From the NCBI GenBank assembly GCA_001304035.1, contig LJUD01000131.1, positions 1 through 8,548 on the forward strand: a stretch of 8,548 nt of DNA. The letters are read 5' to 3'. Position numbers and translations under genes: made by a program. The DNA comes from a bacterium SM23_31. GTDB lineage: Bacteria; SM23-31. Positions 1 to 5,899 of this stretch are shown in pieces; the stretch's first letter is position 1, and each line of letters starts with the position of its first letter. Below the pieces are notes generated by a model. It searched no databases. It saw only the letters and a list, made by a program, of their open reading frames with translations, and was not told the DNA's origin.

Positions 1-348
1 AATATTGACGGTAGTTTCCAGACCTGCGCTGACCCTGACATCTTTTACTTTAACCGGAGCAAAACCAATTGAACTCACCCGCAATTCATAACGCCCTACC
101 GGGACACCGAGAATAAAAAATTCGCCCTTAAAATTTGTTGATGCGCCCAGGGGTGTATTCAGTACGTCGACATTAACGCTTGGCAAAACGTCGCCCGTAG
201 ACGCATCGGTTACGCGTCCAATAATTTTGCCGTATGTCTCCGTGCTGAAAAACCCCCGGGCTTCTTCAGCCGACCAAAGGTTTCCGATGAGAATAATTAA
301 AACAATTGTGACAACGGTGGTATAAGATCGTTTATTGTAATAGTCCAT
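1..348 (-). CDS. TonB-dependent receptor, N-terminal part (runs off window start)
   Basis: The complement reads from an ATG at 348 through position 1 as 116 residues without a stop. The first ~28 residues are a Sec signal peptide: a short polar/basic stretch, a hydrophobic core VVTIVLIILIG, then a polar region. From about residue 40 the text GKIIGRVTDASTGDVLPSVN, followed by LGASTNFKGEFFILGVPVGR and YELRVSSIGF, is the classic carboxypeptidase-regulatory-like (CarboxypepD_reg) beta-sandwich. In the Bacteroidota and relatives this domain precedes the plug and barrel of TonB-dependent outer-membrane receptors. The plug and barrel lie outside the window, so the substrate (iron chelate, glycan, cobalamin or other) cannot be read. 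No clear Shine-Dalgarno sequence precedes the ATG, as is common in that phylum. The gene is divergent from the NRAMP-like transporter at 679. Another outer-membrane protein carrying the same N-terminal domain is possible but less likely. Confidence 0.75.
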   Translation of the reverse strand, partial: MDYYNKRSYTTVVTIVLIILIGNLWSAEEARGFFSTETYGKIIGRVTDASTGDVLPSVNVDVLNTPLGASTNFKGEFFILGVPVGRYELRVSSIGFAPVKVKDVRVSAGLETTVNI

Positions 349-678
349 TGATTATAACATTCTGTAAAATGAAAATTATATTAAAATGATGCAAATATTG
401 TGCCATAAATTGCCGGTAAAGTAATATTTTTTAACCGGAAAAAACGATATAATGTGTTCGACTGATATAAAAAATAGGAGTACTGGTGTAAAATCGTATA
501 GGCGCTGTTCCGTTTTCTGTACGGTTTGTTTTATATAAAACTTTTTTAATTCAACGAAGGTTCCCTTTTTTAATAATTAAAACCAAATTTAAGAACGGAT
601 CCGGGTTTTTTATGTTGACTTTTTGATTTTATCTTTTAATTTGTCAGACACAATTTTATCATCAACCGTATATCACTC
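349..678. other. Divergent intergenic region between receptor and transporter
   Basis: This is 330 nt of A/T-rich DNA without a convincing gene, and it must hold the promoters of both flanking divergent genes. Visible elements are a 14-bp perfect palindrome GTTTTATATAAAAC at 528-541, a short CCGT/ACGG hairpin at 510-524, and TTGACT at 615-620 about 60 nt before the transporter start. No good -10 box sits at normal spacing from that TTGACT. A/T-rich palindromes of this length arise by chance in a window this size, so an operator role is only a possibility. The 18-bp palindrome found at 2277-2294 does not recur here. Confidence 0.5.
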
Positions 679-1905
679 ATGGCACGCCGATTACGAACTT
701 CCATAGGTCCCGGATTTTTTATTACCGCCGCCTTTATTGGACCCGGCACGGTTACAACCTGTACAATCGCCGGTGCGGATTTCGGTTATGTGCTTCTCTG
801 GACACTGCTTTTCGCCGTTATAGCCACATATGTTCTTCAAGAGATGAGCGGGCGTATCGGATTAATCGGCGGTATGGGTCTCGGCGAGGCACTTTACCGT
901 GAATTGCCCGGACGCGTGATGCGTATTATCGGGATAATAATAGTGTTGTGCGCTATCGGTATCGGCAATGCAGCCTATCAGACCGGCAATATTCTTGGCG
1001 CCACACTCGGGCTTTCATCTTTGACGGGGATTGAAGTTGTTCATGTATCCTTAATATATATAAGTCTCTGGCCTGTCATTATAGGAGTAATTTCTTTTTT
1101 ACTGCTCTGGTTCGGAACGTACAAGTCGCTTGAGAAAGTGTTTACCGGATTTGTTGCTATTATGAGCCTTTGTTTTATTGTAACGGCAGTGATGATAAAA
1201 CCGGATTTTATCAGTCTCATTAAAGGTATGTTTTTGCCGCGGCTGACCGAAAATAACCTATACATAGCTCTCGGACTTGTTGGCACCACTATTCCGCCGT
1301 ATAATTTTTTCCTTTATGCGTCAATAATCAAGGAAAAATGGTCGGATAAAAATGACCTTAGTGCTGCGCGGCTGGACATTTTTACTGCTGTGCTTGTCGG
1401 GGGAATCATTTCAATGGCGATCGTGGTTACCGCTTCGGCGGCGTTTTTTGGTACAAATGCAAGTATTACCGGCGCCGGGGATATGGCTGTTCAGCTTGAG
1501 CCGCTGCTCGGCACCTGGGCTAAGCTGGCTATTGCAATCGGGCTTTTTGGCGCCGGCATGTCGTCTGCGATGACAGCTCCCCTTGCTGCAGGATATGCAA
1601 TCTCCGGAACATTTCTTTGGAATAGCAGTCTAAAGAATACACGGTTCAGGATTATCTGGTGCTCGGTGCTGTTTATCGGTGTCTTTTTCGCTTCCATAGG
1701 ATTAAAGCCTGTGCCGGCTATTATCTTTGCTCAGGTTGCGAATGGTATAATACTCCCTGTTGTAGCAATGTTTTTGTTATATATAATGAATAATAAACGT
1801 CTTCTCGGCGAACATGTAAACTCCTTACGTGCAAATGTTATAGGCGGGATAATCATTCTAATTACCATAGTTCTGGGCGCGCGGGGAATTGTGCAGCTAT
1901 TTTAA
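679..1905 (+). CDS. Divergent NRAMP (SLC11)-family membrane transporter
   Basis: The gene encodes a 408-residue, almost entirely hydrophobic inner-membrane protein of about 10-11 transmembrane helices, the usual NRAMP size. The family is recognisable from GPGFFITAAF at residues 10-19, the TM1-TM2 region ending in LQEMSGRIGL (53-62), the TM6 region GLVGTTIPPYNFFLYAS (199-215) and the late helix IFAQVANGIILPVVAMFLLY (349-368). Canonical members bind divalent metal through DPGN in TM1 and MPH in TM6. Here these read GPGT (21-24) and PPY (206-208), and the TM3 acidic pair is replaced by Asn97 and Tyr100. From family knowledge, Mn2+/Fe2+ symport by the canonical mechanism is therefore doubtful, and the substrate is unknown. 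ATG 679 gives the expected short N-terminus. There is no Shine-Dalgarno sequence, and an in-frame TAA lies upstream at 637. The 3' end overlaps the convergent pseudogene by 4 nt. Confidence 0.85.
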   Translation: MARRLRTSIGPGFFITAAFIGPGTVTTCTIAGADFGYVLLWTLLFAVIATYVLQEMSGRIGLIGGMGLGEALYRELPGRVMRIIGIIIVLCAIGIGNAAYQTGNILGATLGLSSLTGIEVVHVSLIYISLWPVIIGVISFLLLWFGTYKSLEKVFTGFVAIMSLCFIVTAVMIKPDFISLIKGMFLPRLTENNLYIALGLVGTTIPPYNFFLYASIIKEKWSDKNDLSAARLDIFTAVLVGGIISMAIVVTASAAFFGTNASITGAGDMAVQLEPLLGTWAKLAIAIGLFGAGMSSAMTAPLAAGYAISGTFLWNSSLKNTRFRIIWCSVLFIGVFFASIGLKPVPAIIFAQVANGIILPVVAMFLLYIMNNKRLLGEHVNSLRANVIGGIIILITIVLGARGIVQLF

Positions 1906-2246
1906 GCACTGTGACCTCTTACCTTGCAATTAAAACATTTAAAAGTCCCGATACCCGGCATTTGTACATCGCCTCCTTCTATTTTTAATGCTTTTCCATG
2001 AACCAATGTATCCGCTTATTTCCGATGTGCGGATTCGATTATCCTGCCAAACGTCTGCCGGGATACATTCATCTGTTCAGCCGCACTTTCCTGGTACCAC
2101 CCTTCAAGGTCTGCGAGACGAACGACTTCGAATTCATCTATTGTAAGGATAACCTGTGATAATTGTGATACCGGAATACCAGCCGGTTTGAAAAAATTAT
2201 ACGCAGGCTCTTTTTATACAATACGGCAGTTTCTTTGACGCGGCAT
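1902..2246 (-). pseudogene. DUF134 / UPF0251 predicted DNA-binding protein, decayed
   Basis: Reading the complement from ATG 2246 gives a continuous 115-codon frame ending in TAA at 1902-1904 but interrupted by two further TAA codons, at codon 11 (2214-2216) and codon 77 (2016-2018). The translated pieces match the DUF134 (UPF0251, COG1342) pattern: start MPRQRNCRIV, then NFFKPAGIPVSQLSQV, EFEVVRLADLEGWYQESAAE, and the helix-turn-helix NVSRQTFGRIIESAHRK. After these come LVHGKALKIEGG and a C-terminal CFNC pair. Family members are small sigma-factor-like HTH proteins thought to regulate transcription. No frameshift is seen, so the loss looks recent and made by two nonsense changes. AAAGGA lies 8 nt before the chosen start, and another in-frame ATG lies at 2270. 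TAA is used as a normal stop by neighbours, so codon reassignment is unlikely. A 77-residue fragment lacking the C-terminus could be made only if the first TAA were bypassed. Confidence 0.8.
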
Positions 2247-2276
2247 GATAACAATCCTTTCGTTTTCCATATCCGA

Positions 2277-2303
2277 TATGAGCATATGCTCATAATTTGT
2301 CAA
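2277..2303 (-). promoter_or_regulatory. Operator-like 18-bp palindrome beside a TTGACA box
   Basis: TATGAGCATATGCTCATA at 2277-2294 is a perfect 18-bp inverted repeat. On the minus strand it lies 3 nt downstream of a consensus -35 element TTGACA (2303-2298) and would cover the spacer and -10 region of a promoter reading into the DUF134 relic, whose start is at 2246. The best -10 at 17-nt spacing, CATATC, is poor. The placement is typical of a repressor or autoregulatory site. The natural candidate ligand is the DUF134 helix-turn-helix protein itself, but this is inference. A perfect 18-bp palindrome is expected far less than once by chance in a window of this length. Confidence 0.55.
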
Positions 2304-2621
2304 GAAAAAATCACCATTTTTGTTTAAAACAGCGTTTGTCAACCGTTTCCTGTTCGGTTTTTTTCTTCCTGGTGATATATATACACACGTTCGCAGCCCG
2401 GACCAGCCGCAAATTAAATCCCGATTTTGTTTGCATTTGATACTTTAATTGTGAAATGATATTTTAATACACGAATTAAACGGCAGCAATTTCCGTTTCT
2501 CAGGGGTGCTCTGCACCGGAAACATTAGGGAGACAAAACATACAGTCAATTAATTAACATGGCAGGTAAGAATATTATTTTGAAATGTTCACACTGTCAT
2601 ACTAACTATTGAGGAAATGCT
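2304..2621. other. Gene-free stretch before the phage genes
   Basis: No convincing gene is visible on either strand across these 318 nt. A weak terminator-like element on the plus strand is formed by AACCG (2341-2345) and CGGTT (2355-2359), followed by a T run to about 2364. The right half holds a probable promoter (2437-2465) and about 150 nt of leader. The leader contains a hairpin GGTGC-TCT-GCACC at 2505-2517, enclosed by TTCCG (2491-2495) and CGGAA (2517-2521), the two pairings sharing one base. A 17-codon reading frame with a CSHC motif (2559-2612) has no ribosome-binding site and ends within the Shine-Dalgarno sequence of the next gene. Confidence 0.5.
2437..2465 (+). promoter_or_regulatory. 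Probable sigma-70 type promoter for the capsid gene block
   Basis: TTGATA at 2437-2442 (five of six matches to TTGACA) and TATTTT at 2460-2465 (four of six to TATAAT) are separated by exactly 17 nt. Transcription would start near 2472 and give a leader of about 150 nt before the first phage-type gene at 2622. It lies in A/T-rich DNA where such matches arise easily, so this is a prediction only. Confidence 0.4.
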
Positions 2622-3035
2622 ATGGAACAATTAACACAAAAGCTTGAAGAATTATTTGATGCGTTTGATACGGATGAAGCGATAGACCTTTCTGCTTATA
2701 AAGCGGAATTAACGGCGCTGTTATCCGGCTGTGCATCAGAATATGACCGGATGACCTTAAAAGTTGCAAGGCTGAAAATGGTTGAAGAGGAAAACATAGA
2801 ATTACGCAGGATAATTGCGAATGACTGCCGGGCAAAATTGATTCTTTTAAATGATGCGGATGCCGGCGCAAAGGCAGAAGAAATGGTAGTTTTACCATTG
2901 GAGAAGCTGGACGCAGAGCGGGCTGCTGTCTTAAGGCGGTTTGATTCAAAGTTCAGTTTGGCCGAATCCGGTGGTGCGATAGATCCTTCTCCTCAAGACC
3001 GGGCATTGATAAATCTTCAAGCTTTTCAAAGTTGA
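2622..3035 (+). CDS. Phage-associated coiled-coil protein, probably cut short by a frameshift
   Basis: The frame encodes 137 residues, highly charged and mostly helical by appearance. Residues 1-35 are acidic and amphipathic (MEQLTQKLEELFDAFDTDEA), and residues 40-70 look like a coiled coil (DRMTLKVARLKMVEEENIEL). GAGGAA lies 5 nt before the ATG and fixes the start. I do not recognise the family. Its position two genes before a major capsid protein, its helical character and its size would fit a scaffolding protein or the tail of a head-maturation protein, but this is only positional inference. Removing one T from the TTTT run at 3023-3026 would join this frame to a further 33 residues of natural-looking protein ending at 3126, so the present stop at 3033-3035 may be a mutation, a sequencing error or a programmed shift. 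The gene is followed by the decoration-like protein on the same strand. Confidence 0.6.
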   Translation: MEQLTQKLEELFDAFDTDEAIDLSAYKAELTALLSGCASEYDRMTLKVARLKMVEEENIELRRIIANDCRAKLILLNDADAGAKAEEMVVLPLEKLDAERAAVLRRFDSKFSLAESGGAIDPSPQDRALINLQAFQS

Positions 3036-3126
3036 ACAGGAAATAGCGCTTTACCGGTTGAACGCTGCAGGGCTGGCAACAGGCGCATTTTTTAAAGCTG
3101 TTCTGCCGGATGAGTGGAAAAAATGA
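3023..3126 (+). other. Out-of-frame continuation of the coiled-coil gene
   Basis: In the +1 frame relative to the gene at 2622, the DNA after the TTTT run reads KVEQEIALYRLNAAGLATGA followed by FFKAVLPDEWKK and a TGA at 3124-3126. It has no start codon of its own near its beginning, and TGA TAA stops lie just upstream in the same frame. It ends 15 nt before the next start, directly against the Shine-Dalgarno sequence GAGGAGG, which is exactly where the upstream gene would be expected to stop. The amphipathic helical composition resembles the preceding gene. This supports a single ancestral gene of about 167 codons. Confidence 0.5.
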
Positions 3127-3141
3127 AGAGGAGGAAATATT

Positions 3142-3534
3142 ATGCCAGCAGATCCACGTATTATTGACAATGAAGAACAGGGCATACTTGTACTGCCTTT
3201 CAATATTGAAAATGCTTCGACAACTCCCAGTTTGGACGAGAGCGATATCGGGAGTCCCGTTGCATTGACAGCTAATAATGAAATCTCCGAAGGAGCGGAT
3301 GACGAAGTGTTTCTCGGCAAACTCCTTGGGATTTCTGATGACGGACAGGTTGGTTTTGTCCAGGTAAAAGGTGTATGCAGCGACCTTCCTTATTCGGGAA
3401 CTGCGCCTGTAATCGGCTGGCCTGTGCAGATGTCGGGAGACGGCACGGTTGATAAAGGAGTTACCAGCGGAGTAACACGCGGATTTACTCTGAGTGTCGA
3501 TACATCAGCATCAACCTGTGACGTTTTGCTCTAA
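3142..3534 (+). CDS. Phage head decoration-like protein (DUF2190-like)
   Basis: The gene encodes a 130-residue, Gly/Val/Thr-rich, probably all-beta protein with no signal peptide. The stretch VALTANNEIS (40-49), then FLGKLLGISDDGQVGFVQVK (57-76) and GWPVQMSGDG (92-101), resembles small capsid cement or decoration proteins, which keep a pattern of 'property value - flavour of sample - G.V.VqvkG'. Such proteins bind the outside of HK97-type capsids and stabilise them. Its place immediately before the major capsid gene is the standard order in many tailed phages. The start is fixed by GAGGAGG at 3128-3134, 7 nt before the ATG. Only 17 nt separate its stop from the capsid start, so the two are probably co-translated. 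The assignment rests on pattern and context, not on a diagnostic motif. Confidence 0.65.
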   Translation: MPADPRIIDNEEQGILVLPFNIENASTTPSLDESDIGSPVALTANNEISEGADDEVFLGKLLGISDDGQVGFVQVKGVCSDLPYSGTAPVIGWPVQMSGDGTVDKGVTSGVTRGFTLSVDTSASTCDVLL

Positions 3535-3551
3535 ATTAAGGAGGTGAAAAC

Positions 3552-4619
3552 ATGGATTTAACACATTCAAAAGACATTTCGAAAAAAATCGAGCACCTGT
3601 CCCGTTCGAGCAGCTTAGAATTATACAATGAGGCAAACGAAAAAAAGATTTCGATAAGTGCCCTTCTTGAAGAGATGGACCCGACGCCACGCGACCAGTT
3701 CGGAAAACCCGAGTGGCCTTTAGATGCATTTGAACGGCAGCTTATGCTTTTCGGTATCAGGTCGAGTGAATACAGTTCTATAACCGTTCAGGAACTTTTC
3801 GACGGCAGGGGGATGATCCTTGCGCCGGAGTGGTTCAGGCGTCAGATAATAAAAGGTATGCAGCTTTATGCTGATGCCGATGACCTGGTCGCGGTTTCTT
3901 CAAAAGTAAACGGCCCATCGTTTCAACCGCTGTATATTGCAAGTCCGTCACAAAAAGGCAAAAGTCTTGCAAAATTCGGACAGGGTGCATCCATGCCGGT
4001 TGTTACTATACTCTATCGAGACAAAACCATCAGCTTGAACGACTACGGGAGAGCGTTTGATTTCTCGTATAAGGTAATTCAGCACAGTGATTTATCCGAG
4101 CTTAAAGTCGTCTTGTGGTATGTCGGTTACAACATCCAGAATGACAAGATCGGAGCAATTTACAACCTGGTTATGAGCGGTGACGGTACTGTCGGTGCAG
4201 CAGGTTCGGTATCGGCTGGAACTGCCGGAGTTGACAATTTAATTTACGACGATCTTGTAAATCTTTTTGTTGCATTTCGTCCGTTCAAGATGACCAGAAT
4301 AATTGTGAACACGGTAGTAGAGGCGAAGATATTGAAACTAACGGAATTTAAAGACCCTCAGGCAGGATTTTCATTTCAGCGGACAGGGGATGTAATGACG
4401 CCGTTGGGAGCGAAAATCGCCGTATATTCCGGCGCAAGCAGCGACTACATTGCCGCTCTCGATCACCGGTTTGCAGTAAAGAAGGGGTACAACCAGGAAC
4501 TCTTGATAGAGCATGACAAAATAATCGACCGCAAGATCGAACAGGCTGCGGTTTCTCAGGAATTGGGATATAGTGTGTTTTTAGAAGATGCACGGAAATA
4601 TCTCGATATGAGCTCATAG
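3552..4619 (+). CDS. Major capsid protein, HK97 fold
   Basis: The gene encodes 355 residues, a usual length for a tailed-phage major capsid protein of the type without a cleaved protease-scaffold fusion. The N-terminal segment has an acidic/basic helix (1-40), then EEMDPTPRDQ (40-49) and PLDAFERQLMLFGIRSS (56-72), a signature seen in a group of phage major capsid proteins. APEWFRRQIIKGMQL (91-105) follows, then the extended loop and core strands. The late part LDHRFAVKKGYNQELLIEHD (303-322) and the closing helix IEQAAVSQELGYSVFLEDAR (329-348) are typical capsid C-terminal features. AAGGAGGTG at 3538-3546 is a near-perfect Shine-Dalgarno sequence. Encapsulin, which shares the fold, is a less likely alternative because the protein is long and follows a decoration-like gene. 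No terminase, portal or protease gene is found in the window. Confidence 0.85.
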   Translation: MDLTHSKDISKKIEHLSRSSSLELYNEANEKKISISALLEEMDPTPRDQFGKPEWPLDAFERQLMLFGIRSSEYSSITVQELFDGRGMILAPEWFRRQIIKGMQLYADADDLVAVSSKVNGPSFQPLYIASPSQKGKSLAKFGQGASMPVVTILYRDKTISLNDYGRAFDFSYKVIQHSDLSELKVVLWYVGYNIQNDKIGAIYNLVMSGDGTVGAAGSVSAGTAGVDNLIYDDLVNLFVAFRPFKMTRIIVNTVVEAKILKLTEFKDPQAGFSFQRTGDVMTPLGAKIAVYSGASSDYIAALDHRFAVKKGYNQELLIEHDKIIDRKIEQAAVSQELGYSVFLEDARKYLDMSS

Positions 4620-4661
4620 GAATGACGAATTGCGAATAGTGTATGAGTGATTGCGCGTTAC
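4620..4661. repeat. Degenerate 7-bp tandem repeats, patch 1
   Basis: Starting on the base after the capsid stop codon, the sequence divides into six 7-bp units: GAATGAC, GAATTGC, then GAATAGT, GTATGAG, then TGATTGC, GCGTTAC. The first three share GAAT, and most keep a T-(G/A)-C type ending. The pattern resembles the short tandemly repeated heptamers (AATTACG-like) known from filamentous cyanobacteria and also met in other phyla. There is no sign of coding function, and the periodicity does not depend on the reading frame. Confidence 0.55.
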
Positions 4662-4762
4662 AAAAAAATAACAGGAATACGGGTAATGAGCCGGGCAGCG
4701 GGAAAAATGAAAAAAACGAACACACAGAAAAACCGTGGTGTCCGGCTCCAGCCCGGGTATTA

Positions 4763-4839
4763 AAAATGCATAGTGCATAGTGCAAAGTGTAAAATGAATT
4801 TCGAGTTTCGTGGCACGTATTGCGGATTACGGAAATGGG
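4763..4839. repeat. Degenerate 7-bp tandem repeats, patch 2
   Basis: Eleven consecutive 7-bp units can be read without a gap. The first are AAAATGC and two exact copies of ATAGTGC (4770-4783). The middle includes ATTTCGA, GTTTCGT. The end has ATTGCGG, ATTACGG (4819-4832) and AAATGGG. The units drift along the array, so neighbouring copies are more alike than distant ones, as expected if the array grew by local duplication and then decayed. The patch ends 24 nt before the ATG at 4864. Between the two patches (4662-4762) lies 101 nt of A-rich then G/C-rich DNA without clear heptamers. A 45-codon frame (4643-4780) crosses it but has no ribosome-binding site. Confidence 0.55.
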
Positions 4840-4863
4840 TGTAAATAAATTAGGAGAAAAATT

Positions 4864-5376
4864 ATGGCAGTTCCTTCAGGTGAATTTCGAGCAACCTCTA
4901 TAGCCTTGACCGAACCGACCGACCGGACTACCGCCGGCAACGTTGTTAATGTGACTAATCCGCTGGATTTCGGTACGGCAAATAACACAAACGGCGTTGT
5001 ACAGGTTGGGCCAAAGGTACTCTGGTGGAGATGTACTGATCTGGCGGGATATTCTACAATAAGCAACATGAAATTCTGGATGTCGGCAAATAGCGGTCTA
5101 AACGGAACTAATGAGTACTACTGTGATATTACGAGTACATGGACTCAGAACAAGACGGTTGCCCAGGTGTCCGGCGGAATACCCGGCGTATTACCGCAAA
5201 GCTTGCCTTCTTCAAATATTACCCGGATTGGAGGAGGAGATATAACCGGAACCGGTCATGCTGATACCAGTCAGTATATATACATTGCTTTAGCAATAGG
5301 TCCGGATGAGACTATCGGTGCAAAAGGTGGAGTTAGCGGCGGTTTTCAGGTGAGCATTAAATTCGATTATGCGTAA
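4864..5376 (+). CDS. Unassigned virion-type beta-rich protein
   Basis: The gene encodes 170 residues, rich in Gly, Thr, Asn and Ser and poor in Lys, without signal peptide, membrane segment or cysteine cluster. I do not recognise the family. The composition and strand-like alternation, with aromatic clusters VLWWRCTDLAGY (53-64) and MKFWMSANSG (69-78) and a C-terminal QVSIKFDYA, suggest a compact beta protein such as a tail, fibre or head-surface component. The stretch IYIALAIGPDETIGAKGG (138-155) ends in a Gly-rich turn before the last strand. AGGAG ends 8 nt before the ATG and supports the start. The gene lies on the same strand downstream of the major capsid gene but beyond 244 nt of repeat-bearing DNA, so it may not be its original neighbour. 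A secreted role is unlikely because there is no export signal. Confidence 0.6.
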   Translation: MAVPSGEFRATSIALTEPTDRTTAGNVVNVTNPLDFGTANNTNGVVQVGPKVLWWRCTDLAGYSTISNMKFWMSANSGLNGTNEYYCDITSTWTQNKTVAQVSGGIPGVLPQSLPSSNITRIGGGDITGTGHADTSQYIYIALAIGPDETIGAKGGVSGGFQVSIKFDYA

Positions 5377-5450
5377 TAACGTTAATAGTAAACCGCATAG
5401 ACGCAGGAGCTTATAGTGGAACCGCTGCTTTATATGAGAAAGGTTTAATT

Positions 5451-5753
5451 ATGGGTTGGAATGCTCGGTTATCGTCGGGTATAATTATTCGCCAGCAAGA
5501 CAGTGTTGCGTTTGGGGAAGTGGATTTGCATGATATACAGGAAATGTGGCTTGATGGGCTTGAAAGGGCGTCGATTCACAGGAAATTATGTCCTGATTTT
5601 ATCGAGTTTGTTCAGTTTGAAGTAGCGCAAGCTATGCAGGATGGCCCTAAAAAGATTGGCGAATTTATCGGTTGGACCAATGGTAAAGTCGAATTCATTC
5701 TCGGAATCACGAAAGAGAAGCATAACTTTCATCCGGGAAGCAGATTAAAATAA
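5451..5753 (+). CDS. Conserved-looking small protein of unknown function
   Basis: The gene encodes 100 residues, soluble and without export signal. It opens with MGWNARLSSGIIIRQQDSVA, in which a short N-terminal strand pair seems likely. An acidic helical middle follows (LHDIQEMWLDGLERASIHRK, 26-45), and the end is basic (GITKEKHNFHPGSRLK). I do not recognise the family; small phage proteins beginning MGW-(N/K)-A are familiar but unassigned. AAAGG lies 7 nt before the ATG and supports the start. It is 74 nt downstream of the virion-type gene on the same strand and is probably part of the same transcript. No terminator is seen between it and the beta-helix gene 146 nt further on. Confidence 0.55.
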   Translation: MGWNARLSSGIIIRQQDSVAFGEVDLHDIQEMWLDGLERASIHRKLCPDFIEFVQFEVAQAMQDGPKKIGEFIGWTNGKVEFILGITKEKHNFHPGSRLK

Positions 5754-5899
5754 GATAATTAAAATTGCAGCGGCGGTATATTCGAGAGGGCGAAGAATTT
5801 ACTCAAAAGGCAATAAAAAAATGAGTGAATAACTTTAAGCAGCATATTTCAGGCTTACACATTAAAGCTTACATTTTTCGGTTGATGGAGAAAAGTGAT

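Noticed and set aside
1902..2246. TAA reassigned as a sense codon
   Set aside because: TAA is the natural terminator of the NRAMP, decoration-like and other genes in the window, so two internal TAA codons mean gene loss.
2499..2533. TPP riboswitch: CAGGGGTGCTC followed by TAGGGAG
   Set aside because: The 5' and 3' words resemble the start and end of a TPP riboswitch, but the conserved middle (CUGAGA and the GAACCUGAU region) is absent. At most a deleted relic; chance resemblance is as likely.
4643..4780. 45-codon frame between the capsid gene and the next gene
   Set aside because: No ribosome-binding site, composition unlike the neighbours, and both ends fall inside the heptamer repeat patches.
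4348..4785. 145-codon minus-strand frame over the capsid gene end
   Set aside because: It lies antisense to a well-supported capsid gene and its translation has no family-like pattern; a shadow frame.
4795..4891. Direct repeat TGAATTTCGAG at 4795-4805 and 4881-4891
   Set aside because: Several 11-mer repeats are expected by chance in a window of this size, and the flanking bases do not match.
5797..5830. ATTTACTCA/TGAGTGAAT stem as a terminator before the beta-helix gene
   Set aside because: The stem is A/T-rich with one G-U pair and a 16-nt loop, and no T run follows it.
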